NCBI GenBank assembly: GCA_028641055.1
Contig: CM054060.1
Location: 241,332,833 to 241,396,832 of the forward strand
Length of the DNA stretch: 64,000 bases
Direction of reading: 5' to 3'
From: Alopecurus myosuroides
Taxonomy: Eukaryota > Streptophyta > Magnoliopsida > Poales > Poaceae
Of this stretch, positions 12,383-25,371 are shown piece after piece (position 1 is the stretch's first letter; each line of letters starts with the position of its first letter). Both the position numbers and the translations under genes were made by a program. The notes beneath the pieces were generated by a model. The model saw nothing but the letters and a program-made list of their open reading frames with translations. It had not been told where the DNA came from and ran no database searches.

Positions 12383-12384
12383 CT

Positions 12385-15300
12385 TGTCACATCCCAATTT
12401 TGGAATACCTGATAACACAGTTGTTTTGCTAATTTCTTGACAATTAAACTTTGGTTGTGTTTGTTTGAGTGCAACTAAACAAACTAATTATATAAACTTA
12501 CATGGCTAAGCAATTGAACCAAAAATATTCAACATATTGTTCCAATGACTTTGGCAATATTTTTTAAAGTAAATATTGATCAAAGAGTTTTCCAAAAACT
12601 ATCTTATGAATCTATACTTGTTGAATATTATTCCAAGGCCTAAATTAAGAAAGATGAAACACTTAATAAATTTCCCTAAAAGATTATCAGAAAAAGAGGC
12701 ATTCTTAGATGCTTCACCAAAATCTTATCAAATGTTTTTCCAACCTTACCAGCTTAAAAACAAAAGTATTGGAGAGCATTGACTTGCTATCTCTAGTCAT
12801 ATAAATATTTTGGCAAAGCATTGCTAAAGAAAAGCCAAGTGCTTTATTAAATAGAAATTCCAATATTTCCAGAAGCAAAAAACTCAAACAAGTTACTTTT
12901 GGAAACTTTCATCAAATGATCTGAAATTAATACCAGTGATTCCTTATATCAAATAAGGAACACACACAAGAGGAGACCAAAAATTGAATCCATTAAAGTC
13001 CTGAAAACATGGTTTTTCTCCACAGCAACAATTACAATTTTGAACAAGTTTGTTCTACAAACTTTTTCAAAATGCCATGAAATAAATACCACATGCTCTA
13101 TATCATAAATAAGGATGAAAACCAAAAGGGCACAAGTTTTTGAATAATTTAAGTTGCCAAAAACCCCTGTTTTCTTGACAGCACCTTTTTGGAATTTGAA
13201 CAAGTTTGTTCTATGAGGTAACTCTAAATGACTTGAATTTTCTACCACATAAGGAACACAACAAATAAGGAATGTGTGCCAAAAATTATCATTTTTGGAA
13301 ACTCCTCAGTAGTCAAATAAATTCAATGTCCATTTATGTAAGAATTCAAATTTGAACAACTTTGAATTATGAAGTTTATCTAATTGAGCCAATTTTCACA
13401 TATGTTGTGCATCTCAACAAATAAGAATTTTTGGAAAAAGGATTTCAATTTTTGACTTTGTTTGATTGGTGAAAACAGCCTTTTCAGAGAGAAAAGGACC
13501 TTGTTGTAAATTGCTAGGGACCAATTTGTAAGCTGAGTCACACACCTTCTTCTTCCTCTAGCTCTCTGTAGCAGCAGTGCACCTAGGCCATGGCTTCGAT
13601 TAGAAGGTATCGAGGGGGATAAGAGGCCCCCCATGTGCCTTGTCTGCTCCTTGCCCCCTCTATCTCCCCCCCACTCGAGCTCTCTCTCTCTCTCTCTCAA
13701 GAAAAGGCCCAAAACCGAAACCCTAGTCTATGGCCGCCGTCGATTTGGCCACTGGGGAGCTCGCCGCCAGTCGCCGTGGTTCCCTACCTCTTCGCCTTGC
13801 CGTGGTAGACCTCCCCGCAGAAGGAATCGTGGAGGGAAGCCGCGTGGAGCCCGTGCCATCAAGTTCTTCTTCGGCTCCGGGAGAACTCCGGCGAGCCATC
13901 CCCGCGCCCTCGAGCCTTCTCCGACCTCACCGAGTGGTCCAACGTGCTCATGGTGAGGATGCGCTCCTCCGCCGCCCTTTTTTCCCCTCCCTCTCCCTCC
14001 GAATCGTGGCCGCGCCATGGTCATCGTCCGGCCGCCGCCGCGCGCCGTTGCCGCCGCTCTCCGACTCCCTCCCAGGAAACGAGAGCGGGCGTAGATGGTT
14101 CCCCGTACCGTAGGCATCGCGTAGAAGTTTTTATTTCGCGTTTTGGTGGCCGTTTGCGTCGGATGCGTGCTCGCCGGAGCAGTCCCGCCGGCGGGTGACG
14201 CGCGCATGACGCAGCGCTGGCGTCATCTCCCTTGACCCCGCGCGCTGTGGGTCAAACTGGCCCGTGGGACCTCGCTGTGCCGCGTGGCTGCCCCCGTGGC
14301 GCCCTGGCCCGCGAGTCAGCCTCGCTGGCTAGATCTGCCGCGGTGGAAAAAGATCCAGGCCGGCCCAGATTCAGATCTGGCCCAACTCTAGTTCTTTTTC
14401 CTTTTAATTTTTTTTTACAGAATGTTGCATGTTTACTTTAGGGCTTGAAAACCTACCTAAAAGATTAATTTTACCAATACAAAATTCACAGATGTAAACC
14501 AACAAAATCTAAACCATATCCAATTTGTAGATCTACATTTGGATGAGGATTTTAGTAATGAAAAATGTTTTGGCAACAGGTACCAGAAACACCAAAATGA
14601 GCACCATTTTTATTTCACAACTCAGAATTAAGTGAGGCCAATTGCATTGCAAAGCCCTTGAAATTTACTAACAGGAGCAATTAACCTTGCTTCCAAATTC
14701 CTAGTATTTTTGAAATGGCATGCAAATTGGTAAACAACCAGTGAGCACTTTGGTGATTTTTATAAATTAATTAAAGATGATTTTTGATGCAAACTCAATT
14801 GGATGGTCTTTTATATGTTTAGGTATATCCAAAACTAGAAGCGTTTAATTTTTAGAGCATCCTACAAAATTTGGTGGACAGATCTGTATATTGCTTGTTT
14901 CTGCCATTTTGGCATTTTAGTTAATTAAATTGTGTGAATATATTTTTGTGTTGCAATATTGTTTTCTAGCATGTATAAGTTGTGTGAACTTGTTTTATAA
15001 GTGTTACTTAACTATTTTAGCATGTTAGAATGTGTGGACTTGAGTTGAGAAGAAATATGATTTATGGGAATAGAATATGTTTTACCTCTAGTTATTACTT
15101 GCATAGAATTTTTGATTGATTAAATTGTGTGCAAGTGATTGAATTGTTGTGTTGAGATATTAGATCCAGTACCATGTTGGTACTTATATTGTTTTGTTAT
15201 CACCTATGCTATAGTGCATTTGATTTGGTAGAAAAGCATGAGTAGCTTTGTCATAACTATGAGGATGTTTGGAAAAATTCTCTCATGTGTAGAATTTTTA

Positions 15301-18300
15301 GCACAATATTTGTGGTTGAGTAGCCACATATTTTTATGCTGTATTCATAGGACCAGTAGCATTTTGATAAGGTTGTTATGAGTACTTGACCCCTAAAGTT
15401 TTCACATGTGTGAAAACAATAGCATGAGTATCATTACCTTGCTTGTTTTTAGCACCCTATTATTTTCTACTAGTATGGTTATTGCACTAGATGCTAGTTT
15501 AGGTTTTTGCTATTTTTTTGCAAGTATGACCATAGGCTTTGTGACCTCTTAATGCTTTGTTATGCTAGTGGAACAACCACTGGTTTCATTGCATTTTTGG
15601 TGGAAACATTATTTCCCCCACACTAGATGCATTTCTTTTATATAGTTCTATAACTAATGAGTGCCTAGTATTTATGCTTTGGGAATTTTTGTGCTAAAAA
15701 AAAATGGGTATGCTTCTGTTTGTAAGTGGTTGTAATCATGTGTGGCTTTCTAAGAAAATATACATTCTTGAAGGGTTGTTTGATTCCTCTAGTAATGCCC
15801 TTTTTATTACTACTAGTATGTAGGAGTTGCCCTGCAAATTGATGCATTGTTTTATCAAATGGGATATTTTTGTTATAGCAAGTATAGATATTTTTCACTA
15901 CTGTTTTTGTGACATGGACCCTCTGGTTGTATTTCAATTACTTGATTGAAATGCATCCATTGATTCTTCATGTTTAAGTAGTACTAGTTTCCTTTGCAGT
16001 TGTTGTGTTAAATTATTTTTCCTGCCAACTTGTGTTTGGTAGATATTTGTGTATCCTTGCATAAGGACATGTTTTCATTCCCATTATGATAACATGGTTC
16101 CTTGTTTGCATTTTAGTACTTTACTTATTATGCTTGCTTGCATAGCAAACTTTTAGTAGAAACATGTCTATAGGATTCCTCCTTTTTAGTCATTGTTTCT
16201 ATTGTTCTCACTATGAGAAATTGTGTGTTTTGTGGTGAGTCTATTTCCTTGTTGCACTTATGTAGGCTCACTGATTTGTAAAAGTAACTTTTGCAAATCA
16301 TGTGTCTTATTTATTTTTGATGTGAATTTAGACTTAGTAAGATAGCTACCTTTTTTTTTGTGGTTTGGTTGATAGACCATTGCCATAAGAATTATTGTGC
16401 ATGTTTGTATATACTCTTAGTAGTCTCACCCTTGTGAAACTAAGTTTATTTTGGGTTTATTAATATCTTGGTATGAGAGTGGCACACCCACTGAATCCAT
16501 GATATTGAGGTTGTGAGATTGTTCCTCCAACCTTAAGTTGTCTTATTAAATGGCATTTCTGCCAAGTGTGTTTGTTTGATTGTTTGCCTAAGTTAATAAT
16601 TGTGAGATTGGTTATTATTAGATTTCCTTGTTGTATGTATTGTTATGTATGGTTTCTTGTCTTGATTGGTTCTGAATGTGTGTCCTTTATTCTCTTTACG
16701 ACGTTAGAAAACGAAGAGGAAGGAAGTGTCGGGAAGCGGTGTTTCAAGTTCCAGTCACTCCAAAACCAGGGACACAAGGAGATACCAGGAAAGCCATCCT
16801 GATGCTTGCTGATAAAATACTTATCATTATCTATCATGCATGTTTTACCTCTGAAGTTTTACAAAAACTTGATTATCAAAACTATTTTTTTTATGTGGAA
16901 ATTACTACTATACTACTATATAGGTTACTATCATGCCAGTAGTTAAACTTGGTAATACCAAGCCCATAAGCCACCACATGGTATTTATTACCATCAAATA
17001 TACTATTCCCTAAGTGGACACCCTAAAATTGTGATTCTACAAAACAAAGGATTTACGGAAAAACCCGGAGAAAAGGCGGATCCTTGTTCTCCGGAGGAAT
17101 GTGGAAGTGGTCATTTTTGAGAAAGTGGTGTTTTCAAAAATGACACATAACCTAGTCTTCGCCGGACAAACTTTACCGTACTGCCACCCTACCCCAACAT
17201 GGGCAAGGGGCTTAACTTGAAGTTTGTTCTTATTAGTGTGTGCTATCTCAATGTGCTATAGGGGATGCGATCCTCTGAACCGAATGTCGTGGAGACATAT
17301 AAAGTGTGGGATTAATTTTCCCTCCGGATGCATCAGTTGAGGCATCCTGGCTTGGCGGGGATTAGCTCGGTGCCGGGGATGTGGTAAAACTCAACTGAGA
17401 GATAGGCATATACTAGCTTGAACATAGTGGATGGTTATGATCAGATACCTGATGTTTACATACTGTTGTTACAGTCCGTGATTGTTCACGGGAGGTGTAC
17501 TAGATCTGGTGGATGTGTACACCTCTGCAGAGTATAACTTTTTCTAAGAATCCGCGTCCTCGGATATGGACAGTTGAATGGCCATGTAGCTAGCATTGTG
17601 TCAATGTTTTCAAAAAGGAAGTTTTTGAAAGGGAATTTTTGGAAAGGAAGTGTTGAACTTGTGAAGTTCGGAAAGGAAATGGAAACTTATACCGTGGAGG
17701 TATCGTCGATGATGAAAAGCCAGATGTTGTTATACAAAAACAAAATGTTTTGCAAAGAAAACCTTTTCTACTCTAAGCAAGAATTTTGGAAACTGATTCC
17801 AAGAAGTTTTGCAAAGAGAAAATATTCTTTAACAAAGCTTTACAAAAACTCTTGTACATGTGATATCTACAAGAGAAATAAAACTATATTATTTTTCTTC
17901 TGAAGTATCTTCTTCAACGAAGATACAGATTAACCTGACTGCAACTGTGGTGTCATCATATATGAACACCATTGATAGTGAACCCTATTTATAGCCTACC
18001 TATTCCACCATATAAGCATAGTTGCATGTTTGGTAAGTGACATGATGGATGTCTTACTGAGTACATTCAAATGTACTCATTATGGTTTCGCCCCTGGTAT
18101 CTACTTGCCAGAATTTGAGAAGGAGCCTCCGAAGGATTTCTATGAAGAGAAGTACGGAGCTGATGGCTTTGCGAACTAGGATCGTCTCCGGGTCAGCAGC
18201 CTGTAGGTTAAGGCGTGACTTGGGCTCAACTACGTTGTGTTTTAATTGTCTTCCGCTGTGTTTGATTAAGTTGCCTGTCCTATGTGACAGTTGTGTTCAA

Positions 18301-18458
18301 CTTGATCATGTGATCATTTGTGTAATACCTTTATGTATTCGTGTAATGGATGATGTATTTCTGTGTGCCAACTGTGTATGTTGTTCACGACTGATCTTTC
18401 TGGGATCGTGAATGTATGCATACGTAGGGTTTCAGACTGTCGGTCTGGGGTCCTTACA
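12385..18458 (+). repeat. Element B 3' LTR (6,074 bp)
   Basis: Same ends and layout as the 5' LTR, followed by target duplication ATACT at 18459-18463. Differences from the 5' LTR are spread over its whole length. The mini-exons correspond to 13730-13952, 16708-16788 and 18112-18179. Confidence 0.93.
13730..18179 (+). pseudogene. LTR-contained three-exon gene, copy in the B 3' LTR
   Basis: Exon 1 (13730-13952) is open and keeps the ATG and GTGAGG donor. Exon 2 (16708-16788) keeps its frame, but its donor reads CAG|GAAAGC instead of the GCAAG-type seen in the 5' LTR, A and C, so splicing of the last intron should fail. Exon 3 (18112-18179) is intact with the same TAG. Confidence 0.4.
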
Positions 18459-20417
18459 ATACTCGCCGTTCCGTTGAACAGTAGTAGATTGGATTACGGG
18501 GCTTACCGGCACCCGCGTCCTCTTACGAGTAGGCCAACACACGTATGTGTGACAACCAACCCCTATCTGTTCAGCGTCGACGTAAACTATCCCATAGAAA
18601 TCAGGATACTTCCATTGACGTACTTCAAAACATACACACATGGTACGTCAACGGCATTGGAACAAGTGATATCACAACAGATCTCTACGACACAAAGGAT
18701 TGAAATAAGTTGCAAATAGCCCTCATTAGAGCAGAGATAGCAAATACAATCATTCAGAGGACACATGTCCCAACAATACATCATTACATCACAGCATAAG
18801 CATTCAACATGTCTGAGTACAGACAAGAACCAAATAGGCCTAAGAGGCCGGAAACGAAAAGACGGAGCCCATCCACGAGGTCTCGGATCCTGCCCGGGTC
18901 CGCTATCTACTCGTCAGCAGTCTCGTCATACTCCACGTAGTAGCCACCATGGAGATCCTCGGGAACGTCGTCTGCGGAAACCATAGCCCCAAGGGGGTCA
19001 GTACATAAACGTACTGGCAAGCAAGACTCACAGTTCACCAAAGTGTAACCCGTCAACACCAAGCACAGATGCTTTGGGTTCAACGGAAGGAAGGGGATAT
19101 AAAAGATGCTGCAACTGGCTGCTCTAACCAACTACAGAAACATACTACAACTTCCGGCTAACAGAAAGGAGATAAGATCGCGTATCGTAACCAACCTATC
19201 AACTAACTCCAAACAAACCCATCCTGGATCTCGCTTCTTATCCAAAGAAGCAATCCGAGGATAACCCACACAGTTGAAATAATGATGGTTCAGATTATTG
19301 TGTCAATAAGCCTATTACTAGTCAAGTTGTTGATCATTGGGTGTAAGGTTGTTAATCATTAGGTTTAAGTTGTCCTGAGTACTTGTTAGCCAGTACTTTC
19401 ACCAAGTAGTCCATAACCGCGGAAAACACGGCTTCTCGAGAAGATTTATCCCTGCAGGGGTGCACCAATTTGGCCGTACACGCAAGAATAACCCGCCAGA
19501 TGGGATGCCTCCCACCAAGCGGGGCACTCTACACAACTCAACTCTTCTTCGCATCAAGCCCAAAGAACCTTGGGCGCACGGCTAATCGAGCCCCGAAGAA
19601 AGGGGACCCTCATAGCACTCTAAGAACGTGTCCCCCTATATGCCGACTACAAAAGTTCCACCCTGGCCTGGGCTCGCAAAAACATGCATGCGGCAAATGG
19701 AAAACACGAACTAAATGAGGCGATTTGGACGAGATGCGAATCGAATCAAATTGAGGGGGGCGCCCATACTCGCTTCCCACATGCGGTTAGTGCGCTCATC
19801 ATGGATCAGTAGACAAGACCCTTTTCCTATTAGGGTCGACACTGGCAGGCCTCAAAACCACGCAGGGCCTCCTGCCGGTGCCTTATCATCAAATTATTAT
19901 TAACAATAACATTAGCATGATTCATTGTTTAACATCGAGGCCCCAGAACATAATGAAATAGTAACAGAAAGTAACGGGTAACAGACTCGAGCAAAACAAC
20001 CCTAAGCATGCTAGTAAGACACGGGCATCAAGCAAAAGTTTATAGGTATGGAGGTGAGGCAATATCAGGGTTAAAGGATACATGTGATAGGTTCGTAACA
20101 GAAACAACTATTCATAGGGCTAGCAGAGTAGACAACGGAAAGTATCGGTAACCAATGTTGAAAGGAACATAGTGGTTCATGTGAGTGAATACTTGCCTGC
20201 AAACCCAGTAGCCTGGTACTGAGCTAACTCCTTAGAAGGGGTGTCGTAAGTATCGTCGGTCTCAACGTCGTCGTGTATCCGAGAAGAAGCAAACAAACAA
20301 TACAGAAAGATAAACAATCAATAACATGGCATAGTGCACAATCATGGGATGATGCATGACCATTTAATTGATGCATCAGAAATAAACTAGTTGACGAGAT
20401 AACATGTTTAAATGGAC

Positions 20418-20442
20418 CCATATGCAATTGGATTGCATATGG
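20418..20442. other. Perfect inverted repeat in C LTR copy 1
   Basis: Ten-base arms CCATATGCAA and TTGCATATGG around a 5-base loop. The same stem, 9 bases with a 7-base loop, is at the equivalent place in A, just before the second mini-exon in LTR sense. Copies also lie at 46870-46894, 26851-26875 and 37018-37042. Confidence 0.75.
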
Positions 20443-21610
20443 AAAACCCATGAATTAAGGGTGAATCAATTGTTTTACAACTAACCAATAGGTGAAATTG
20501 GATTAGCATTATGCATGGATGAGGAAAACAGCAAAATAACAACAATAGAAACAATTGGAAATAAGGTTTACCAAGTTTGGAAATTCATTTAGTAAGTTAA
20601 GAAATTTTGGTTACTTAAAGGTGCCACACAAGCAATTGTTGTTTTCATCATGTTAAATTGTTCAAAATAGATGACAAAGTTCATATTTGATAAGAACACA
20701 CAATTTTAGGTGGAATACATGTTTCACTTGTTGAAAAAGGATTTCAAATAAATTATTTATGAATTAAACAAGTTTAAGCAGGATTGAAATGAATTTAATT
20801 CAAACATGAACTTATTTGAATTTTTATTTGTTCAAAACATTAAGTGAGATTCATATTTGCAAAGTTTATACTTTTGTGGTTGGAAAACATATTTTATATG
20901 TCCCAAAAGAATTTGTTTTGATCAAGTTATAAATTTAGCAATATTAAATGAATTAAACAAGGTTTAAATCATTTAACCAATTTTAATTATTCAAAACATG
21001 GAACAAATTTTATATTTGGAAAGGTGGTTTAATTTTGCAAGGAAAACATATTTCATTTGTTGAAATTGGATGTAAAATGAGCAAGTTATTATTTTGGCAA
21101 TTTTAAATGCAATAATTAAGAAACAGTTGTTTTCAGCGATTTAAATTATTCAAAACAGCAAACAAAATTTATATTTGGAAAGTACATGAAAATTTTATTG
21201 GAAAACATATTTAGTTTGTTGAATTTGGAAGTTTTATGCCCAAGTTATGAATTTTGCAAAATTAAGTGATTTAAACAAGAATTCAAATGTTTCACCAATT
21301 TAAAATATTCAAAACAGTAAACAAATTTTATATTTGGATAGAACATTCAATCTGGGACAGAAAACATATTTAAAAAGTTAAAATTGGAGTTAAGGTGAAT
21401 TAGTTATGCATTTTACAAGATTTGGTGCAAATCTGCCATTTTTACAATATTTAGGGATTTAGAAAAATTAACAGGGACTTGGAAATAAATTGCAAGGATT
21501 TAGAAAGAATTATACAGGGACTAGAATTAAAGATACATGGGCTTGGTTGTGATTTGGGGGAAGTTCTGTAACCAAACAAATAAAATAAAAAGGTTGGTTT
21601 TTAGTTGAGG

Positions 21611-21850
21611 GAGTGGGGGATCGAACCCCTCCCCTTTGTTGTGCGCACAAGGAACACACCAACTGGGCTGGCTGCTGTGTGTTGACAGGAAGTGCAGCGG
21701 GGTGAGGTTAGTGTTCAGAACTGCACCGAATCCACCTCGGAAAAATTAACAGGAAAAAGGTGGGGCTGGGGATCGAACCCTGCACCTCGCGGGTGCGCGC
21801 TGCGGTTACTGCCAGTGGGCTGTGCTCTGTGTTGGTTCTAGGAAGGGGAT
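21611..21850 (-). other. Two tRNA-like (Pol III box) motifs in intron 1 of the C LTR
   Basis: On the LTR sense strand GGTTCGATCC, the B-box consensus, occurs at 21627-21618 and at 21779-21770. The lower-numbered motif is preceded by an A-box-like AGCCCAGTTGG about 42 nt upstream, close to tRNA spacing. The other has only a weak A-box. Neither folds into a complete tRNA by eye, so I do not call tRNA genes. The right C LTR has both, with B boxes at 48078-48069 and 48230-48221. Confidence 0.45.
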
Positions 21851-23378
21851 CTCGGGGAGGAAAAGGTGTTGCTGCGGGATTCTTTTTCTGAACCTGTAAC
21901 TGACGAGGGCACGCAGCAGGGAAGAGGGCAGCCATGGCAGCGATCGGCTGCCGCTGCTGCGGGGACTCGCGGTGGCCGGGGGGGTGCCGTGGGCGGTGTG
22001 GGGGCTGCGGGAGATGGAGGAGATGAGGGAGGAGAGGGAGGAGGATCAAGGGGAAGAGGAGCAGGAGGCGCTCACCTCGCTGTCGAGCAGACAGGGACGG
22101 GCGGAGCAGGGAGCGGTCGCCGGCGACGGGAGGTTGGCGGCGGCGCGGTGGGGCTCCTCGGGGGAAGCCGAGGAGATGGCGAGGAAGAGGGAAACGCGAG
22201 GGTTCCATTCCCGCCGCGTGCTGCTCTCGACGGCGGCCCCAACGTCCGCAACTTCTCCGATGAACTACGGCCATGGAAGCTATCGATTTTCAGAGAACAA
22301 AAATTCAGAAGAAATCTCGGGAGGAAGAAGGGAAACGAGAGGGAGAGAACGGCGGCGATGGGAGAAGGAGTAGGGTTAGGGTTTCTCCACGGGTTGGGGA
22401 CAGATATAGGAGGGGGAGGGAGAATCGGGTGGAGGAGGTTGGGCAGCAGGTCGCTGTCCATGGTTGATGACGACAGCGTACGGAGATGGGGAAGAAAGGT
22501 TATCGGGCTGAGAGGAAAGTGGGCTTGGGGGGACAGTTGGGCCTCTCTCTCTCTCCCTGGTTTCTTTTTACTAATTGATTCTGTTTTATTAATTTTTTTT
22601 TGTGCTGATTGGAAAAGGAAGAACAAGAGATGGTTAGGGTTAGAAATTTTTAGGGCAAAATTTTATAATGCTTATTTAAGTAATAGCAACAAATTGCAAG
22701 TTTTTGTTTTACCAAAAGATTAGAAATTAAGTGTTGCTTGCAATTTATTTGAAATTTGAAGGGAATTTAATATTAATTGATTAACTTAACTTAAGCAATT
22801 AAGCTTTTTAAATTCAAGTTTAGTTGGAAACAAGTGAAGGAATTGTTTGGTAATTTCCATAATTTCAAATTGGGCGCTGTTGGTAATTGGATTTGAAATT
22901 TTGAAATAACAATTGAATTAAGTTTGGATTAATTAAATTATTAAAAGCCATAATTTTAATGGTTGAACCTTATGGATTAAATGGAAACAACTGATTGAAT
23001 GGTTTTGCAATTTTCATAACTTTCAACAAGGGTTGTTGTTTGGAAGAAAATCATAACTGAATTTGAAAAGGGTTTGGTTATTGGATGCATTTTTATAGAA
23101 ACAAAACAACAGTTTTGAGATCACACTTTAATGGAAACAATTGATTGTTTTGACTTGAAATATGATTTTGGAAATTGTAACATCACAAGGATGAAACAAA
23201 AGGTTTGAATTTTGGTTTGAAATTCAAATAGAAAACAAAGGAAAACAAATGAAAACAGTTGGAAAACAAATGGAAAACAAACAAAACAAATGCAATCAAC
23301 ATGATGCCATGATGCAAAACATAAAATAACAGAGAGCAAACATTCTAATGGCTATTTTTTCATACTTGGGATGTTACA

Positions 23379-24302
23379 AAACGCCCCTTGAAGGAATCGC
23401 GCCCCGAGATTCCTACTGAGAAAAGAAAAGGTCCGGAAACTTCTTGGGAAGATCCTCTTGAGCTGTGACACGTGACACACATCGTGCACCTTGGATAGTT
23501 TTTCTGGAAGTTCAAGATGACAGGCATTCCTGGCAACTCTTCTGGAAAGATGTCAGGGAATTTGGAAACCACCGGAACATTTTCAAGTAAAGGGAGAGGT
23601 TTTGCATCGAGGGTGTATAGCTGGATAGAATTTGATTCATTTGGAGAATAGACTATCTGGAATGTGGTGCTTCAGGAATGCTTCCTCGAAACAACCCCAG
23701 GTGATAGGAATGCCAGCTCTCATAGCCTGGTAGTTTTCGAAACAACAACAACCTTTCTGGCCAGATAGACTTGATATTTGGGAAGTTTTGATTAGACACC
23801 GGTAGAAGAACTGAAATGGAAAACAACAACAAGATTTCAAGGGACGAAAAGGATGTTGAGAAGAACAGGATATCAACATCGGGGAAAACGAGAACAAAAC
23901 TCCTGAGGTACTACGGAAAACCCATCCGGGCTTCTAAAGGATCAATATCTACTGCTTAAGGAATAGAGGATCTGCTTCCGGGGCTTACACGCCTCCGTTC
24001 TCAATCATGAGTAGGCAACATGATAAATCATGTCACAACCACCTCCATTCCTATGGTCTAGTAGATATAACTATCCTAGAGAAACCAGGATCCGTGAAAT
24101 CCTAACTTGAAAGTTTAGATGAGAAGGGAAAACAACGTTGCACTTCCTTACCAGAAAAGGGAGGGTGGGCGGGGAAAGAAGAAAAAGAACAGAATTCCTA
24201 CTCTCACGTTTCATTTTTCCTATATAGCTACAAAATAGTTTTCTAGACTCAACTGCGACCAGTAAAAAGGGATCCTACAGGCAGACAGGCTCTGATACCA
24301 TT
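23379..24302 (-). mobile_element. Element C internal region, copy 2 (complete, 924 bp)
   Basis: Contains every cis signal of a mobile element: Met-tRNA primer site at the right end and polypurine tract CTTCAAGGGGCG at the left, next to the LTR. Coding matter is reduced by at least four deletions relative to A. A gag scrap ([11 protein letters not shown]) joins the protease-RT linker ([16 protein letters not shown], about 23571-23524), which joins the pol C-terminus just before the chromodomain (ILNFQKNY), which joins the last codons. No functional protein results, so mobility would depend on an autonomous relative such as A. Confidence 0.85.
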
Positions 24303-24527
24303 TGTCGCACCCGGACTTCTAAAGGATACTTGTCACATCCCAATTTTGGAATACCTGATAACACAGTTGTTTTGCTAATTGCTTGAGAATTAAACTTTGG
24401 TTGTGTTTGTTTGAGTGCAACTAAACAAACTAATTATATGAACTTACATGGCTAAGCAATTGAACCAAAAATAGTCAACATATTGTTCCAATGACTTTGG
24501 CAATATTTTTTAAAGTAAATATTGATC

Positions 24528-24532
24528 AAAGA
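24528..24532. repeat. Target-site duplication AAAGA of element A (left)
   Basis: AAAGA recurs at 39036-39040. Removing A and one copy restores the B LTR sequence ATTGATCAAAGAGTTTTCC seen intact at about 2788 and 12575. Confidence 0.97.
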
Positions 24533-25371
24533 TGTAACATCCAAGTATGAAAACATCCCTTAGTTGGTTTATTTCTTGTTTACTTTCAAGCAAGGCATCA
24601 TGTCATCATTTCATTGCATTTGTTTCAATTGTTTGCATTGTTTTCATAATGAAATTCAAACTTTTCAACCTTTGTTTTCACACTTGTCTGTTACAATCTT
24701 TCAAATAAAGTATTGCAAATCAAACCTCCTTTTTGTTTCCAAGTAATTCATTAATGTTCAACTATTAAATTGTTGCCTCAAATCATTCACATAATTCCAC
24801 CAATTAAATTCTAAGTCATTTCAAATTCAAATCAAGTTTCAAATCAGTACTCTTTTGGAAACCATAAAAATCACCACATTTTTGCACTCTTCAAATCCTT
24901 CTAAAACCCTAGGGGTAACCCTATTCCAAAGCATGTTTTCTTAATGGTTTAATATTAAAAATATCCCCCAAATTTGGATTCAAACACCAACTATCATTTT
25001 AAATCTCAATTTTTGAAATCCAAGCTTGCAATGTGGTTTCTAATTATCTAAAAAGCTTAACTAAATTTTTCTGAATTTTTCCTCAACCAAAACCTTAACA
25101 AAATATTCCAAAAACTGTTTCAGCAAAAAAATATTAACAGAAAAGAATAAAAATAGAAATCTGGGAGGCAACTAACCTATCTACCGCAGCCCAGCCCGCT
25201 AACCTACCCCGCGCGCAGCGACCCAGCCCGCTATCTCCTCACTTACCCCTTCGTTGCGCCAAGATGCGTGCCACCCCTTCTAATCGCCTTCTTCTCCCCG
25301 TACGGCGCCATCCGAGCGGTGCCACGGCGGCCCCCCGAGCGACTCCGGCGGCAATCCGAGCTCCGCGGGCC

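Larger units (their letters stand above)
8671..12384 (+). other. Element B internal region, non-coding
   Basis: No reading frame of gag or pol is present and the longest open stretches are short. 8671-10200 holds no feature I recognise beyond the primer site. About 10250-12100 is diverged LTR-like sequence. 12100-12384 contains short GC-richer segments and the usual pre-LTR sequence TCTCGGGGACGAGATTC, a common end of gypsy interiors in cereals. Confidence 0.75.
2598..18458 (+). mobile_element. Element B: complete non-autonomous long-LTR retrotransposon (LARD-type)
   Basis: Complete element with 5' LTR 2598-8670, internal region 8671-12384 and 3' LTR 12385-18458. It is flanked by the 5-bp target duplication ATACT. 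LTRs start TGTCACATCCC and end GGGTCCTTACA. A Met-tRNA primer site and a polypurine tract are present, but no gag, protease, reverse transcriptase or integrase reading frame exists in the 3.7 kb interior. Very large LTRs with a non-coding interior fit the LARD class, which is mobilised in trans. The two LTRs differ at roughly 100 positions by eye, so it is older than element A. Confidence 0.93.
18907..22274 (-). pseudogene. LTR-contained split gene in C LTR copy 1
   Basis: Minus-strand exons: 22274-22076 (ATG, MAVVHRRSCGRWG; 199 nt, phase 1, donor GAG|GTGAGC), 20274-20197 (78 nt, VETDDTYDT and LAQY; GC-type donor CAG|GCAAGT) and 18971-18907 (acceptor CCGCAG; GGYYVEYDETADE, stop TAG). Phases agree at both joins. 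The acceptor of the second exon reads ATAC where A has TTAG, so intron 1 probably cannot be removed as drawn, or another acceptor is used. Exons 2 and 3 resemble those of A at the protein level. Confidence 0.45.
2570..23378 (-). mobile_element. Element C LTR, copy 1, interrupted by element B
   Basis: The minus-strand LTR begins TGTAACATCCC (23378) and ends GGGTGCGACA (2570). It occupies 2570-2597 plus 18464-23378, about 4.94 kb without B. On the right it abuts the C polypurine tract and on the left the Met-tRNA primer site, so it sits between two C internal regions. Element B interrupts it 28 bp from one end, with ATACT duplicated at 2593-2597 and 18459-18463. Its termini and internal landmarks (hairpin, mini-exons) match element A, so A and C are sister families in opposite orientation. 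Confidence 0.9.
18464..23378 (-). repeat. Main segment of C LTR copy 1
   Basis: Aligns with 44916-49828 almost base for base; a few tens of differences by eye. The LTR sense is minus. A TATA-like CCTATATCTG lies at 22410-22401, followed by AAACCCTAACCCTAC at the presumed transcript start, then the GC-rich first exon. Two tRNA-like motifs, an AT-rich stretch, a perfect hairpin and the two terminal mini-exons follow. The rest of the AT-rich part (about 20450-21590 and 22560-23340) holds nothing else I recognise. Confidence 0.9.

Noticed and set aside
21611..21850. True tRNA genes in the C LTR
   Set aside because: B-box motifs are clear, but no full cloverleaf or acceptor stem can be made.
22072..22723. 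Long frames on both strands of the GC-rich part of the C LTRs (also 48289-49023)
   Set aside because: Low-complexity Arg/Gly/Pro composition, overlapping on several frames. Only the Met-Ala frame fits the donor and phase seen in B.
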